NCBI GenBank assembly: GCA_020024555.1
Contig: JAHHTQ010000044.1
Location: 1-12,304, forward strand
DNA from: Angelakisella sp.
GTDB lineage: Bacteria > Bacillota > Clostridia > Oscillospirales > Ruminococcaceae
Length of the DNA: 12,304 bases
Direction: 5' to 3'
Shown: piece by piece, positions 1-6,016 of the stretch
Numbering within the stretch: position 1 is the first letter of the stretch
How the letters are laid out: every line of letters starts with the position of its first letter
Notes under the pieces: model-generated
What the model was told of the DNA's origin: nothing
The model's input: only the letters and a program-made list of their open reading frames with translations
Databases searched by the model: none
Made by a program: the position numbers and the translations under genes

Positions 1-3
1 AAA

Positions 4-30
4 GACGTGAACATAAACTATGCTCACGTC
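4..30 (-). terminator. Probable terminator downstream of tRNA-Ser
   Basis: A 7-bp perfect inverted repeat (GACGTGA / TCACGTC), extended by CAT/ATG after one mismatch, begins about 21 nt past the tRNA 3' end. On the minus strand it is followed by TTT, and then the window ends, so the length of the U-tract cannot be seen. A second small inverted repeat (TCGAG-GTA-CTCGA, 38-50) lies between it and the tRNA. Confidence 0.5.
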
Positions 31-51
31 CCACGTGTCGAGGTACTCGAC

Positions 52-140
52 TGGCGGAGATGGAGAGGTTCGAACTCTCGCGTAGTTGCCCACCTACGGC
101 ATTTCCAATGCCGCCCCTTCACCAGCTTGGGTACATCTCC
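52..140 (-). tRNA. tRNA-Ser(GGA)
   Basis: On the minus strand this 89-nt stretch folds as a class II (long variable arm) tRNA. The 7-bp acceptor stem pairs GGAGATG (134-140) with CATCTCC (56-62), followed by discriminator G and an encoded CCA (52-54). The anticodon arm is CGGCA-TTGGAAA-TGCCG, which gives anticodon GGA and reads the serine codons UCC and UCU. The T arm carries the canonical GTTCGAACC loop region. The variable arm pairs TGGGC... with ...GCG-type residues, as expected for tRNA-Ser. The gene has its own promoter just upstream and a hairpin downstream, so it is probably transcribed independently of the ribosomal-protein operon. Confidence 0.95.
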
Positions 141-166
141 ATACAATATTAATAACAACGTATAAT

Positions 167-195
167 ATTATAACATACACCATACAAAAAATCAA
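167..195 (-). promoter_or_regulatory. Sigma-A type promoter for tRNA-Ser
   Basis: On the minus strand the -35 box is TTGATT (190-195) and the -10 box is TATAAT (167-172), 17 nt apart. The -10 is preceded by TGT, which makes an extended -10 element. The predicted transcription start is near 160, about 20 nt before the mature tRNA 5' end, as expected for a stable-RNA gene. Confidence 0.75.
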
Positions 196-226
196 GGTTT
201 TAATTAATTATTTATTTAAACGATAT

Positions 227-272
227 AAAAAAACCATAAAGCACTGGTAAACCAGTAATTTATGGTTTTTTA
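227..272 (-). terminator. Terminator of the ylxM-ffh-rpsP-khpA operon
   Basis: A long inverted repeat pairs AAAAAACCATAAA (228-240) with TTTATGGTTTTTT (259-271). Inside it is a second stem, ACTGGT-AA-ACCAGT (243-256). On the minus strand it ends in a run of U and lies about 90 nt past the khpA stop codon. The A/T flanks are symmetrical, so it could work in both directions. The 87 nt between it and khpA hold only a weak 5-bp hairpin. Confidence 0.85.
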
Positions 273-359
273 ATTCATCCTTATCTATACTGATCTTGAA
301 AAAAACATCAAGTAAGTATGTTAAATATAATATAAATGATTACAATCAATAAAATAAAC

Positions 360-596
360 TTAACCGTCTATTTCAACTGCAACTTTCATATTAGCTTTGC
401 TTGCGGCAGAACGCACAACAGTTCTAAGAGCTTTTGCAATTCTACCCTGTTTACCAATAACTCTGCCCATATCGGGTTGTGCAACGTGTAGATGATATAC
501 AGTTACACCTTCTGAATTAACTTCATCAACTGTAACATTAACTTCATCTTTGTTTTCAACTAAGCCCTTAGCAATAGTTTCAATTAAATCTTTCAT
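360..596 (-). CDS. khpA: KhpA-type single KH-domain RNA-binding protein
   Basis: This 78-residue protein is essentially one type II KH domain. The signature GxxG loop is G48-K-Q-G51 within VIGKQGRIAKALRT, preceded by a beta strand that starts TVYHLHVAQPDMGR. The family (YlqC/KhpA) binds RNA, and in Gram-positive bacteria it partners with KhpB/Jag to influence cell elongation, division and small-RNA biology. No khpB/jag gene is in the window. The start at 596 is supported by an AAGGGG ribosome binding site in the 34-nt gap after rpsP. It is the last gene of the ylxM-ffh-rpsP-khpA operon, a conserved order in Bacillota. Here the order stops at a terminator instead of continuing to rimM-trmD-rplS. 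Confidence 0.93.
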   Translation of the reverse strand: MKDLIETIAKGLVENKDEVNVTVDEVNSEGVTVYHLHVAQPDMGRVIGKQGRIAKALRTVVRSAASKANMKVAVEIDG

Positions 597-630
597 ATTG
601 CTATCCCCTTTTTAAGTTAATAAGACAAAA

Positions 631-876
631 TTATTTAATAATACCTTCATTTTTAAGAATTTTCTTAACTGTATCTGTTGGTTGAGCGCCTTTTGACATC
701 CAGTTAGTTACTTTTTCAGCATTAACATTTACAATGCTTGGGTTTTTAGTTGGGTCGTATGTTCCGATTTCTTCAATAAAACGACCGTCACGTGGGTAAC
801 GTGAATCTGCAACAACTATACGATAGAAAGGTGCTTTTTTAGCGCCCATACGACGCAATCTGATTTTTACTGCCAT
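631..876 (-). CDS. rpsP: 30S ribosomal protein S16
   Basis: This 81-residue protein is full length for bacterial S16. It begins with the family signature MAVKIRLRRMGAKKAPFYRI and continues VVADSRYPRDGRFIEEIG, the conserved core that contacts 16S rRNA in the body of the small subunit. S16 acts early in 30S assembly. A strong GGAGGA ribosome binding site sits 6-8 nt before the ATG at 876. The 80-nt AT-rich gap to ffh upstream shows no convincing terminator, so co-transcription with ylxM-ffh is likely. It is followed 34 nt later by khpA. Confidence 0.97.
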   Translation of the reverse strand: MAVKIRLRRMGAKKAPFYRIVVADSRYPRDGRFIEEIGTYDPTKNPSIVNVNAEKVTNWMSKGAQPTDTVKKILKNEGIIK

Positions 877-956
877 AATAATCCTCCATAATTATGTTTC
901 TTATTTTTATTTTATTTTTTTATATAAAGACGTGTTTTCCGCCTAAATAACATTAC

Positions 957-2300
957 TTACATCATCGGGTTATTCATACCAAATGGTAATCTGCCACCCT
1001 TTTTACTCATTTTTGTAACTTGCTTCATCATTTTTTTCGTAGTTTCCATTTGTTTCAAAAGTCTATTCACATCTTCAACTTTTGTTCCACTACCCTGTGC
1101 AATTCTTCTTTTACGTTTTGGGTCGATTAATGATGGATTTGTACGTTCTTCCAAAGTCATACTGAATATAATAGCTTCTGTTCTTCTGATTTGCTGTTCA
1201 CCTTGCGCAACTTCTTCATCGGAAAGCTTTGCGCCAAGTCCGGGTATCATATCGAGCATTTTACGCATAGAACCCATTTTACGCATTTGTTTCATTTGTT
1301 CTAACATATCATTAAAGTCAAAATTATTTGCTTTTAATTTCTTTGTTATTTTTTCAGCTTCTTTTACATCTATTTCGGTTGTGGCTTTTTCTATCAGTGT
1401 AAGCATATCGCCCATACCCAAAATACGAGATGCCATTCTGTCCGGATAAAATGGTTCTAGGTCTTCAAGTTTTTCACCGACACCTACAAATTTGATAGGT
1501 TTACCTGTCGTGGCTCTTACGGATAGAGCCGCGCCACCACGGGTGTCACCGTCAAGTTTTGTCAGGATAACGCCATCAATACCCATAGCCTCATTAAAAG
1601 CAGATGCAACAGTTACTGCATCTTGACCTGTCATAGAGTCTATAACAAGCAAAATTTCGTCCGGATTTGCAACTTCTTTTATATTTTTAAGTTCTGTCAT
1701 AAGTTCTTCGTCAATATGCAGACGTCCTGCTGTATCTATAATAACAATATCATGACCATAGTCTTTTGCATAAGCGAGAGCCTTTTTTACGATTGTGACA
1801 GGGTCTCCCTGTCCCATTTCAAAAACAGGGGCATTTGCTTTTTCTCCCACTACTTTTAATTGTTCGATAGCGGCGGGACGGTATACGTCACAGGCAACAA
1901 GCATTGGACGCTTACCTTGATTACGGAAGTATTTTGCAAGCTTTGCGCAGTGTGTTGTTTTACCAGAACCTTGCAAGCCACACATCAATATAACATTTGG
2001 TATTTTTGTGGAAATATGAATTTTTTCATTTTCCCTACCCATAGTTTCTGTAAGTTCATCATTAACAATTTTGATAACCTGTTGAGCAGGAGTCATACTG
2101 CCAAGTACTTGTTCACCAATAGCTTTTTCTGTAACACGTGCTATAAAATCTTTTGCAACTTTATAATTTACATCAGCTTCCAGCAGTGCCATTCTAACTT
2201 CTCGCATAGCGTCACGAACGTCAGATTCTCCAAGTTTACCACGATTTTTTAGTTTTCTAAACGTTTCACTAAGTTTTTCGGTTAGTCCTTCAAAAGCCAT
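957..2300 (-). CDS. ffh: Signal recognition particle GTPase Ffh (SRP54)
   Basis: Ffh binds 4.5S/SRP RNA and the signal sequences of nascent membrane and secreted proteins, and docks with FtsY at the membrane. At 447 residues it is normal length. The order is an N domain (about 1-90), a GTPase G domain with P-loop GLQGSGKTT (108-116), DTAGR (189-193) and TKLD (247-250), then a Met-rich M domain (about 300-447) with SRP-RNA-binding motifs around PGLGAKL and RIAQGSG. It ends in the typical Met-rich tail GMNNPMM. An AGAAGGAGAT ribosome binding site supports the start at 2300. It lies 13 nt after ylxM, the usual pairing in Bacillota, which implies translational coupling or at least one transcript. 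Confidence 0.98.
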   Translation of the reverse strand: MAFEGLTEKLSETFRKLKNRGKLGESDVRDAMREVRMALLEADVNYKVAKDFIARVTEKAIGEQVLGSMTPAQQVIKIVNDELTETMGRENEKIHISTKIPNVILMCGLQGSGKTTHCAKLAKYFRNQGKRPMLVACDVYRPAAIEQLKVVGEKANAPVFEMGQGDPVTIVKKALAYAKDYGHDIVIIDTAGRLHIDEELMTELKNIKEVANPDEILLVIDSMTGQDAVTVASAFNEAMGIDGVILTKLDGDTRGGAALSVRATTGKPIKFVGVGEKLEDLEPFYPDRMASRILGMGDMLTLIEKATTEIDVKEAEKITKKLKANNFDFNDMLEQMKQMRKMGSMRKMLDMIPGLGAKLSDEEVAQGEQQIRRTEAIIFSMTLEERTNPSLIDPKRKRRIAQGSGTKVEDVNRLLKQMETTKKMMKQVTKMSKKGGRLPFGMNNPMM

Positions 2301-2313
2301 TTGTTATCTCCTT

Positions 2314-2682
2314 CTAATTATTATCAACAATTTGTTCGATTAAATTTTTTAATTGCATTATATTTTCACTGAATGTCTCGTTTTTTATATCACTGTCATT
2401 ATATTTTTCCAAATTTTTTATAATATCATTCATTTGATTCAAAGTATGTTTTGTATTGTGATATTTTTTCACAAGATGTAGTTTATCTTCAAATTCAATC
2501 AGCTGACATTCGGAACGTTTTATACTATCACGTACGCCCTGACGTGTAATTCCTATATCTTCTGAGATTTCGCCAAGCGATAAGTCTTCATTATAGTATA
2601 ATGATGTCAATTCTCTCTGTTTTTCGGAAAGCATACTTCCATAAAAATCCAAAAGTAGTGACATTTGCAAATCTTTTGCCAT
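2314..2682 (-). CDS. ylxM: YlxM family HTH protein, SRP-associated
   Basis: This 122-residue protein matches the YlxM/p13 family (UPF0122). Residues about 18-62 (LSEKQRELTSLYYNEDLSLGEI and on through ITRQGVRDSIKR) form a sigma-70 region-4-like helix-turn-helix, and the C-terminal half is a charged, probably coiled helix. The family is almost always encoded just before ffh. In streptococci it has been described as modulating SRP assembly or activity, but its exact role is not settled. The ATG at 2682 has a GTAGGAGG ribosome binding site and a near-consensus promoter 46-74 nt upstream. It is the first gene of the ylxM-ffh-rpsP-khpA operon. Confidence 0.93.
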   Translation of the reverse strand: MAKDLQMSLLLDFYGSMLSEKQRELTSLYYNEDLSLGEISEDIGITRQGVRDSIKRSECQLIEFEDKLHLVKKYHNTKHTLNQMNDIIKNLEKYNDSDIKNETFSENIMQLKNLIEQIVDNN

Positions 2683-2727
2683 TTACAAAAAACCTCCTAC
2701 TTTTTTTGCGCATACAATCGCCTAGTT

Positions 2728-2756
2728 ATTATATAACTTTTTATATTGTGTGTCAA
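2728..2756 (-). promoter_or_regulatory. Consensus sigma-A promoter of the ylxM-ffh operon
   Basis: On the minus strand a perfect TTGACA (2751-2756) and a perfect TATAAT (2728-2733) are separated by exactly 17 nt. The predicted start is near 2721, giving a leader of about 40 nt before ylxM. The match to consensus suggests strong constitutive expression, which fits SRP and ribosomal genes. Confidence 0.88.
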
Positions 2757-2880
2757 GTATTTTACTTTACACTTATATTTATTTTTTAAAATATTTTTTA
2801 TTTACTATGATAAAAACAGCAAAACCAAAATGTATAACAGTATGGTTACTCTATATAAATTTTATTTTTGTTTGAAAAAT

Positions 2881-2920
2881 AAAAAAATATAGAAGCTATC
2901 ATCATAAATAGCTTCTACAT
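2881..2920 (-). terminator. Terminator of rpsT
   Basis: A perfect 10-bp inverted repeat (TAGAAGCTAT 2890-2899, ATAGCTTCTA 2908-2917) with an 8-nt loop is followed on the minus strand by a U-rich run (positions 2887-2881 and on). It lies about 50 nt past the rpsT stop codon and upstream of the ylxM promoter, so rpsT is a separate transcription unit. The AT-rich DNA from 2757 to 2880 shows nothing else. Confidence 0.88.
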
Positions 2921-2967
2921 TTATATCATAATAAAATTATTAAAATTTACTATGCACAACTCATTTA

Positions 2968-3228
2968 TTATAGGCTTGCATTAAGTCTTGTTGTTAGTTG
3001 TGATTTTTTTCTTGCAACGGCATTTCTGTGTAGGATACCCTTCGCACATGCTTTGTCAAGAGCTCTAACAGCTACCTCAACAGTTTCTTTTCTGTTTTCA
3101 GCTGTATTTACTAATGCTAAATCAGCATTTTTTATAACTGTTTTAAGATTGCTTTTTATAGCTTTATTTCTTGCAGTTTTAGTAGCAATAACATTTACTC
3201 TTTTTTTAGCAGATTTAATATTTGGCAT
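2968..3228 (-). CDS. rpsT: 30S ribosomal protein S20
   Basis: This 86-residue, very Lys/Ala-rich helical protein begins MPNIKSAKKRVNVIATKTARN and ends in the family-typical KGILHRNAVARKKSQLTTRLN. It matches the usual S20 length of about 85-90 residues. S20 is a primary 16S rRNA-binding protein of the 30S subunit. The ATG at 3228 has a very strong AGGGGAGGTG ribosome binding site. It has its own promoter upstream and a perfect hairpin terminator downstream, so it is monocistronic. The ylxM operon lies beyond the terminator and thiT lies upstream. Confidence 0.97.
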   Translation of the reverse strand: MPNIKSAKKRVNVIATKTARNKAIKSNLKTVIKNADLALVNTAENRKETVEVAVRALDKACAKGILHRNAVARKKSQLTTRLNASL

Positions 3229-3267
3229 GGTTACACCTCCCCTTTAATAATAAACAGTACATCATAT

Positions 3268-3296
3268 ATAGTAACATCTTAATTAATAAAAAGCAA
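3268..3296 (-). promoter_or_regulatory. Probable sigma-A promoter of rpsT
   Basis: On the minus strand TTGCTT (3291-3296) and TACTAT (3268-3273) are spaced 17 nt apart. The predicted start is near 3261, giving a leader of about 33 nt that ends in the strong rpsT ribosome binding site. The rest of the thiT-rpsT gap (3297-3405) is very AT-rich and holds no GC-rich terminator for thiT. Confidence 0.6.
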
Positions 3297-3405
3297 TAGT
3301 TTTTTTAAAAAAAATATTTTTATAATAAAATTTTTGTCTATTTATTAAGGAAAATATTATTATAGGAGATTATTTTTTAAAATTCTTTACACAATAAATC
3401 AGATA

Positions 3406-4041
3406 TTATTTATTATTAAAATTATAGTTTACTACTTTTGAAAGAATTATAGCGCCAATAGTTGTAAGTATAATTTCAGGTATCATATACGAACCGTTAT
3501 ACAAAAAATTATATATTGTGAAAAGTGTTGAACCGGAAAAATTTTCTGCGATTTTTGCGCCAAGTCCAAAAGCAAAACCTTCGGTATTAAGAACCTCTGT
3601 CGCATAAGTAACATCATACCACAAAACAAAGCCACTGATAACATGACAAGCATATCTAATTGAAAGCGACACTATAACGCCAAGAGAAAGCTCCATAGCT
3701 GTGCTTTTAAATTTTCCTTTGAACATACCGCCAAGACCAAGAGCTGTATATGGAAGTATATAGTCTAACATCAATGTTGCAAATACCATAAGCAAAGACG
3801 TACCGGCAGAGTAAAAACCACTCAAAAGTTGAAGTAAGCTAAAAGCAAGTCCCGAAAGCAGTCCCCATTTTATTCCGTTACGATAGCTTATAATTATGAT
3901 AGGCAACATACTGCAAAGAGTTATGCTACCACCGTTTGGCCATAGTCCTTCAAATTTTGGGAAAAAGCTCAAAAGTGTTGCCATAGCCAAAAGCACAGCG
4001 CATTCCACAAGTACATAAGTTTTGTTTTTTGTTGAAGTCAT
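3406..4041 (-). CDS. thiT: Thiamine ECF transporter S component ThiT
   Basis: This 211-residue, very hydrophobic protein has about six predicted membrane segments and matches the ThiT/YuaJ substrate-binding (S) component of energy-coupling factor vitamin transporters. It would bind thiamine and work with shared EcfA/A'/T components, which are not in this window. Visible family features are GLWPNGGSITLCSMLPI (about 32-48), the Y130-xx-H133 and W141 cluster, and YNGSYMIPE near 181-189. These correspond to the conserved aromatic and polar residues of the thiamine pocket in the family. The TPP riboswitch with a terminator directly upstream independently supports thiamine as the substrate. An AGAGG ribosome binding site precedes the ATG at 4041. 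It appears to be a single-gene unit behind its own promoter. Confidence 0.95.
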   Translation of the reverse strand: MTSTKNKTYVLVECAVLLAMATLLSFFPKFEGLWPNGGSITLCSMLPIIIISYRNGIKWGLLSGLAFSLLQLLSGFYSAGTSLLMVFATLMLDYILPYTALGLGGMFKGKFKSTAMELSLGVIVSLSIRYACHVISGFVLWYDVTYATEVLNTEGFAFGLGAKIAENFSGSTLFTIYNFLYNGSYMIPEIILTTIGAIILSKVVNYNFNNK

Positions 4042-4077
4042 AATTTTTTTACCTCTTTATAAATTATATTTTGACAT

Positions 4078-4108
4078 AAAAAAAGCCTATGGCACAAAAC
4101 CATAGGCA
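4078..4108 (-). terminator. Expression-platform terminator of the TPP riboswitch
   Basis: An 8-bp perfect stem, GCCTATGG (4085-4092 on the plus strand) with CCATAGGC (4100-4107), encloses a 7-nt loop and is followed on the minus strand by seven U. It lies between the aptamer and the thiT ribosome binding site. TPP binding would therefore be expected to favour premature termination. Confidence 0.88.
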
Positions 4109-4132
4109 AAAAATGCTTTGCTAGTAAGAAAA

Positions 4133-4217
4133 CTACCTACGTCGGCATTATCCGAATCAGGTAAAGGGTTATATAGCTTTTATTAAAGCTATATTCTCAG
4201 CATACAGCACCCCTGTT
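4133..4217 (-). promoter_or_regulatory. TPP riboswitch (THI-box) aptamer
   Basis: On the minus strand the conserved THI-box parts appear in order: CAGGGGTGCT, then GCTGAGA, a variable stem-loop (AATATAGC...GCTATAT), ACCCTTTACCTGA, and TCGGATAATGCCGACGTAGG. These are the signature J3-2, P4/P5 and pyrophosphate-sensing segments of the thiamine pyrophosphate aptamer. A strong terminator follows 25 nt downstream, and then thiT. It should switch off the thiamine transporter when TPP is abundant. Confidence 0.96.
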
Positions 4218-4230
4218 TCATGTCCATATA

Positions 4231-4258
4231 ATTATAACAGATATAAATAAAATGTCAA
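4231..4258 (-). promoter_or_regulatory. Sigma-A promoter of thiT
   Basis: On the minus strand a perfect TTGACA (4253-4258) and a perfect TATAAT (4231-4236) are separated by 16 nt. The -35 box ends immediately next to the mnmE stop codon (4259-4261). The transcript would start about 10 nt before the riboswitch aptamer. Confidence 0.85.
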
Positions 4259-5629
4259 TTATTTTCCAACACAAAATTGCTCGAACACTCTGTCAACAGT
4301 TTCAGCGGAGGCATTCTTTCCGGTAAGCTCCAACAGACTGTCAATAGCTTCTTCAAGCGGCATAGATACTATATCCAAAGTTTCACCGAAGGCTATTCTG
4401 TCATAGGCATCACTCAGTGAATTTATTGCTTGAATGATGCAGTTATACTGTCTTTGATTTGCAAGTATCAGCGCATTTTCACTCAAATTTGAAAGCCCCA
4501 CAAGTTTTGATGTTTCTTTTTCCAGCCTATCGATACCTGTGCCGTCTTTTGCCGATATTTCAACAACATTTTCTGTATATTGTCGAATTTTTTCTTTATC
4601 TATCTTACTTTCAAGGTCTGTCTTATTGCAAATAGCTATGCAGAGTTTATCTTTAAGTTTTTCAAGCAAATCATTATCATCTGAATTAAGTTCCTTTGTG
4701 CTGTCAAAAACAGCCATTATTATATCGCAATTTGTTATTTTGTCCAAACTTCTCTTAACGCCTATTTTTTCGACAGTATCTTCTGTTTCACGGATACCCG
4801 CTGTGTCGCTTAAATTTAATACAATATCGCCAAAGATAATGCGTTCTTCAACAACATCACGTGTAGTTCCCGCAATATCGGTAACTATCGAACGTTCGTA
4901 ACCCGTAAGTAAATTCATAAGAGTACTTTTGCCGACATTCGGACTGCCTACTATTGCGGTATTTATTCCGTCCCGTATAAGCCTTCCTTTATTATAGTTT
5001 TGCGCGATTTGTTCAAGTGTGCTTTTCGCTCTTGTGATATTATCTTTCAAATCCGAATAAAGCACATCTTCAACGCCTTCTTCTGGATAATCTATATAAG
5101 CTGTTATATGCGCTGTTTGATTTAGCAAACTGTCAATAATGGTATCTATTTCACGATGAATAGCGCCCTCTTTTATATTCATCGCAGCGCCTACCGCCTG
5201 TCTGCTTTCGCCTGAAATAAGCGCCGTTATGCTCTCAGCTTGCGCAAGACTCATTTTTCCGTTTAAGAAAGCGCGTTTTGAAAATTCACCTGCCTGCGCG
5301 GGGACAGCGCCGTTTTTTATGAGCATTTCAGTTACTCTTTGCAGTATAAAATGTCCGCCATGACAACATATTTCGCATACGTCTTCACCGGTATAGCTAT
5401 GCGGGGCTCTGTATACGAAAACTACCGCCTCATCAAGCACTCCTTTTTCATCATAAACTTTTCCGAAAGCTCCTGTATATCCTTTTAAATTCGTGATTTT
5501 TCGCATTCCTTTAAAGATTTTGTCCGTTATTGATATTGCATCGCTACCCGATATACGAACAATACCTACGCCACCGCCTGTGCCTGTTGCTATTGCGGTA
5601 ATTGTACTTGTATCAAATAAATTATTCAT
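4259..5629 (-). CDS. mnmE: tRNA modification GTPase MnmE
   Basis: MnmE works with MnmG to install the carboxymethylaminomethyl-type group at U34 of tRNAs that read two-fold split codon boxes. The protein is full length at 456 residues. It has an N-terminal tetrahydrofolate-binding domain (about 1-120), a helical domain interrupted by the inserted G domain, and the catalytic C-terminal FCVGK (Cys453). G-domain motifs are GSPNVGKST (228-236), GTTRD (254-258), DTAGIRET (275-282) and NKTD (335-338). The start at 5629 has an AAGAGG ribosome binding site. The gene stands alone here, between thiT and the divergent decarboxylase operon, and not in the rnpA-yidC-jag-mnmE-mnmG cluster common in Bacillota. 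No separate terminator follows it. Confidence 0.98.
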   Translation of the reverse strand: MNNLFDTSTITAIATGTGGGVGIVRISGSDAISITDKIFKGMRKITNLKGYTGAFGKVYDEKGVLDEAVVFVYRAPHSYTGEDVCEICCHGGHFILQRVTEMLIKNGAVPAQAGEFSKRAFLNGKMSLAQAESITALISGESRQAVGAAMNIKEGAIHREIDTIIDSLLNQTAHITAYIDYPEEGVEDVLYSDLKDNITRAKSTLEQIAQNYNKGRLIRDGINTAIVGSPNVGKSTLMNLLTGYERSIVTDIAGTTRDVVEERIIFGDIVLNLSDTAGIRETEDTVEKIGVKRSLDKITNCDIIMAVFDSTKELNSDDNDLLEKLKDKLCIAICNKTDLESKIDKEKIRQYTENVVEISAKDGTGIDRLEKETSKLVGLSNLSENALILANQRQYNCIIQAINSLSDAYDRIAFGETLDIVSMPLEEAIDSLLELTGKNASAETVDRVFEQFCVGK

Positions 5630-5720
5630 TAAAAATCTACCTCTTGATATTTATATTATTGTATTTTTTACATAAAAAAACAGTATATTTAAATTTGCAA
5701 AATACTCATATAAACAGTCT

Positions 5721-5749
5721 ATCATAAAAGAAAAACAGTGTCTATACAA
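5721..5749 (-). promoter_or_regulatory. Candidate promoter of mnmE
   Basis: On the minus strand TTGTAT (5744-5749) and TATGAT (5721-5726) are spaced 17 nt apart, giving a leader of about 85 nt. Each box has mismatches and the DNA is AT-rich, so chance matches are possible. Confidence 0.4.
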
Positions 5750-5809
5750 ATAATTATGGAAAATATGAAATTTTTATACGTCGATTACCGATTAGTATAC
5801 AAAACACTA

Positions 5810-5839
5810 TTGACATTTTGATTTTTTATGTAATATGAC
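5810..5839 (+). promoter_or_regulatory. Candidate promoter of the oad operon
   Basis: A perfect TTGACA (5810-5815) is followed after 18 nt by TATGAC (5834-5839). This would give a leader of about 170 nt before oadA. A better -10 (TATAAT, 5922-5927) lies further downstream but has no recognisable -35 at 16-18 nt. Confidence 0.45.
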
Positions 5840-6016
5840 TATAAAATATCAAATTTTTGTCAATTTTTCTTTGCTTATAAACATTAAAAACACTTGTAAA
5901 ATTTTCAAAATTCGTTTACTATATAATGGGGAAATTTGAAAGGTTTATATAAAAAAAGCCCTTAGTATTCCACACTAACCCTAAGATAAACAAAAATTTT
6001 ATGGAGGTAAAGCATT

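Larger units (their letters stand above)
5630..6016. other. Divergent intergenic region between mnmE and oadA
   Basis: This 387-bp stretch has no gene I can support. It is very AT-rich and holds the candidate mnmE promoter (5721-5749, minus) and candidate oad promoters (5810-5839, and an isolated TATAAT at 5922-5927, plus). Near the oadA start there are two overlapping short inverted repeats. No riboswitch class, tRNA or T-box signature was recognised. Confidence 0.7.

Noticed and set aside
1..50. A second tRNA next to tRNA-Ser
   Set aside because: There is no acceptor, D or T arm consensus. The pairing is a simple hairpin better explained as a terminator.
1623..2252. Two plus-strand open frames opposite ffh
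   Set aside because: They are antisense to the clear Ffh coding sequence, have Cys/Phe/His-rich nonsense composition and have no ribosome binding sites.
3300..3405. Terminator of thiT
   Set aside because: Only A/T runs that pair with each other are present, with no GC-containing stem, so I could not support a terminator.
5760..6016. T-box or known riboswitch upstream of oadA
   Set aside because: No T-box sequence, specifier loop or other recognised aptamer signature is present, only short weak inverted repeats.
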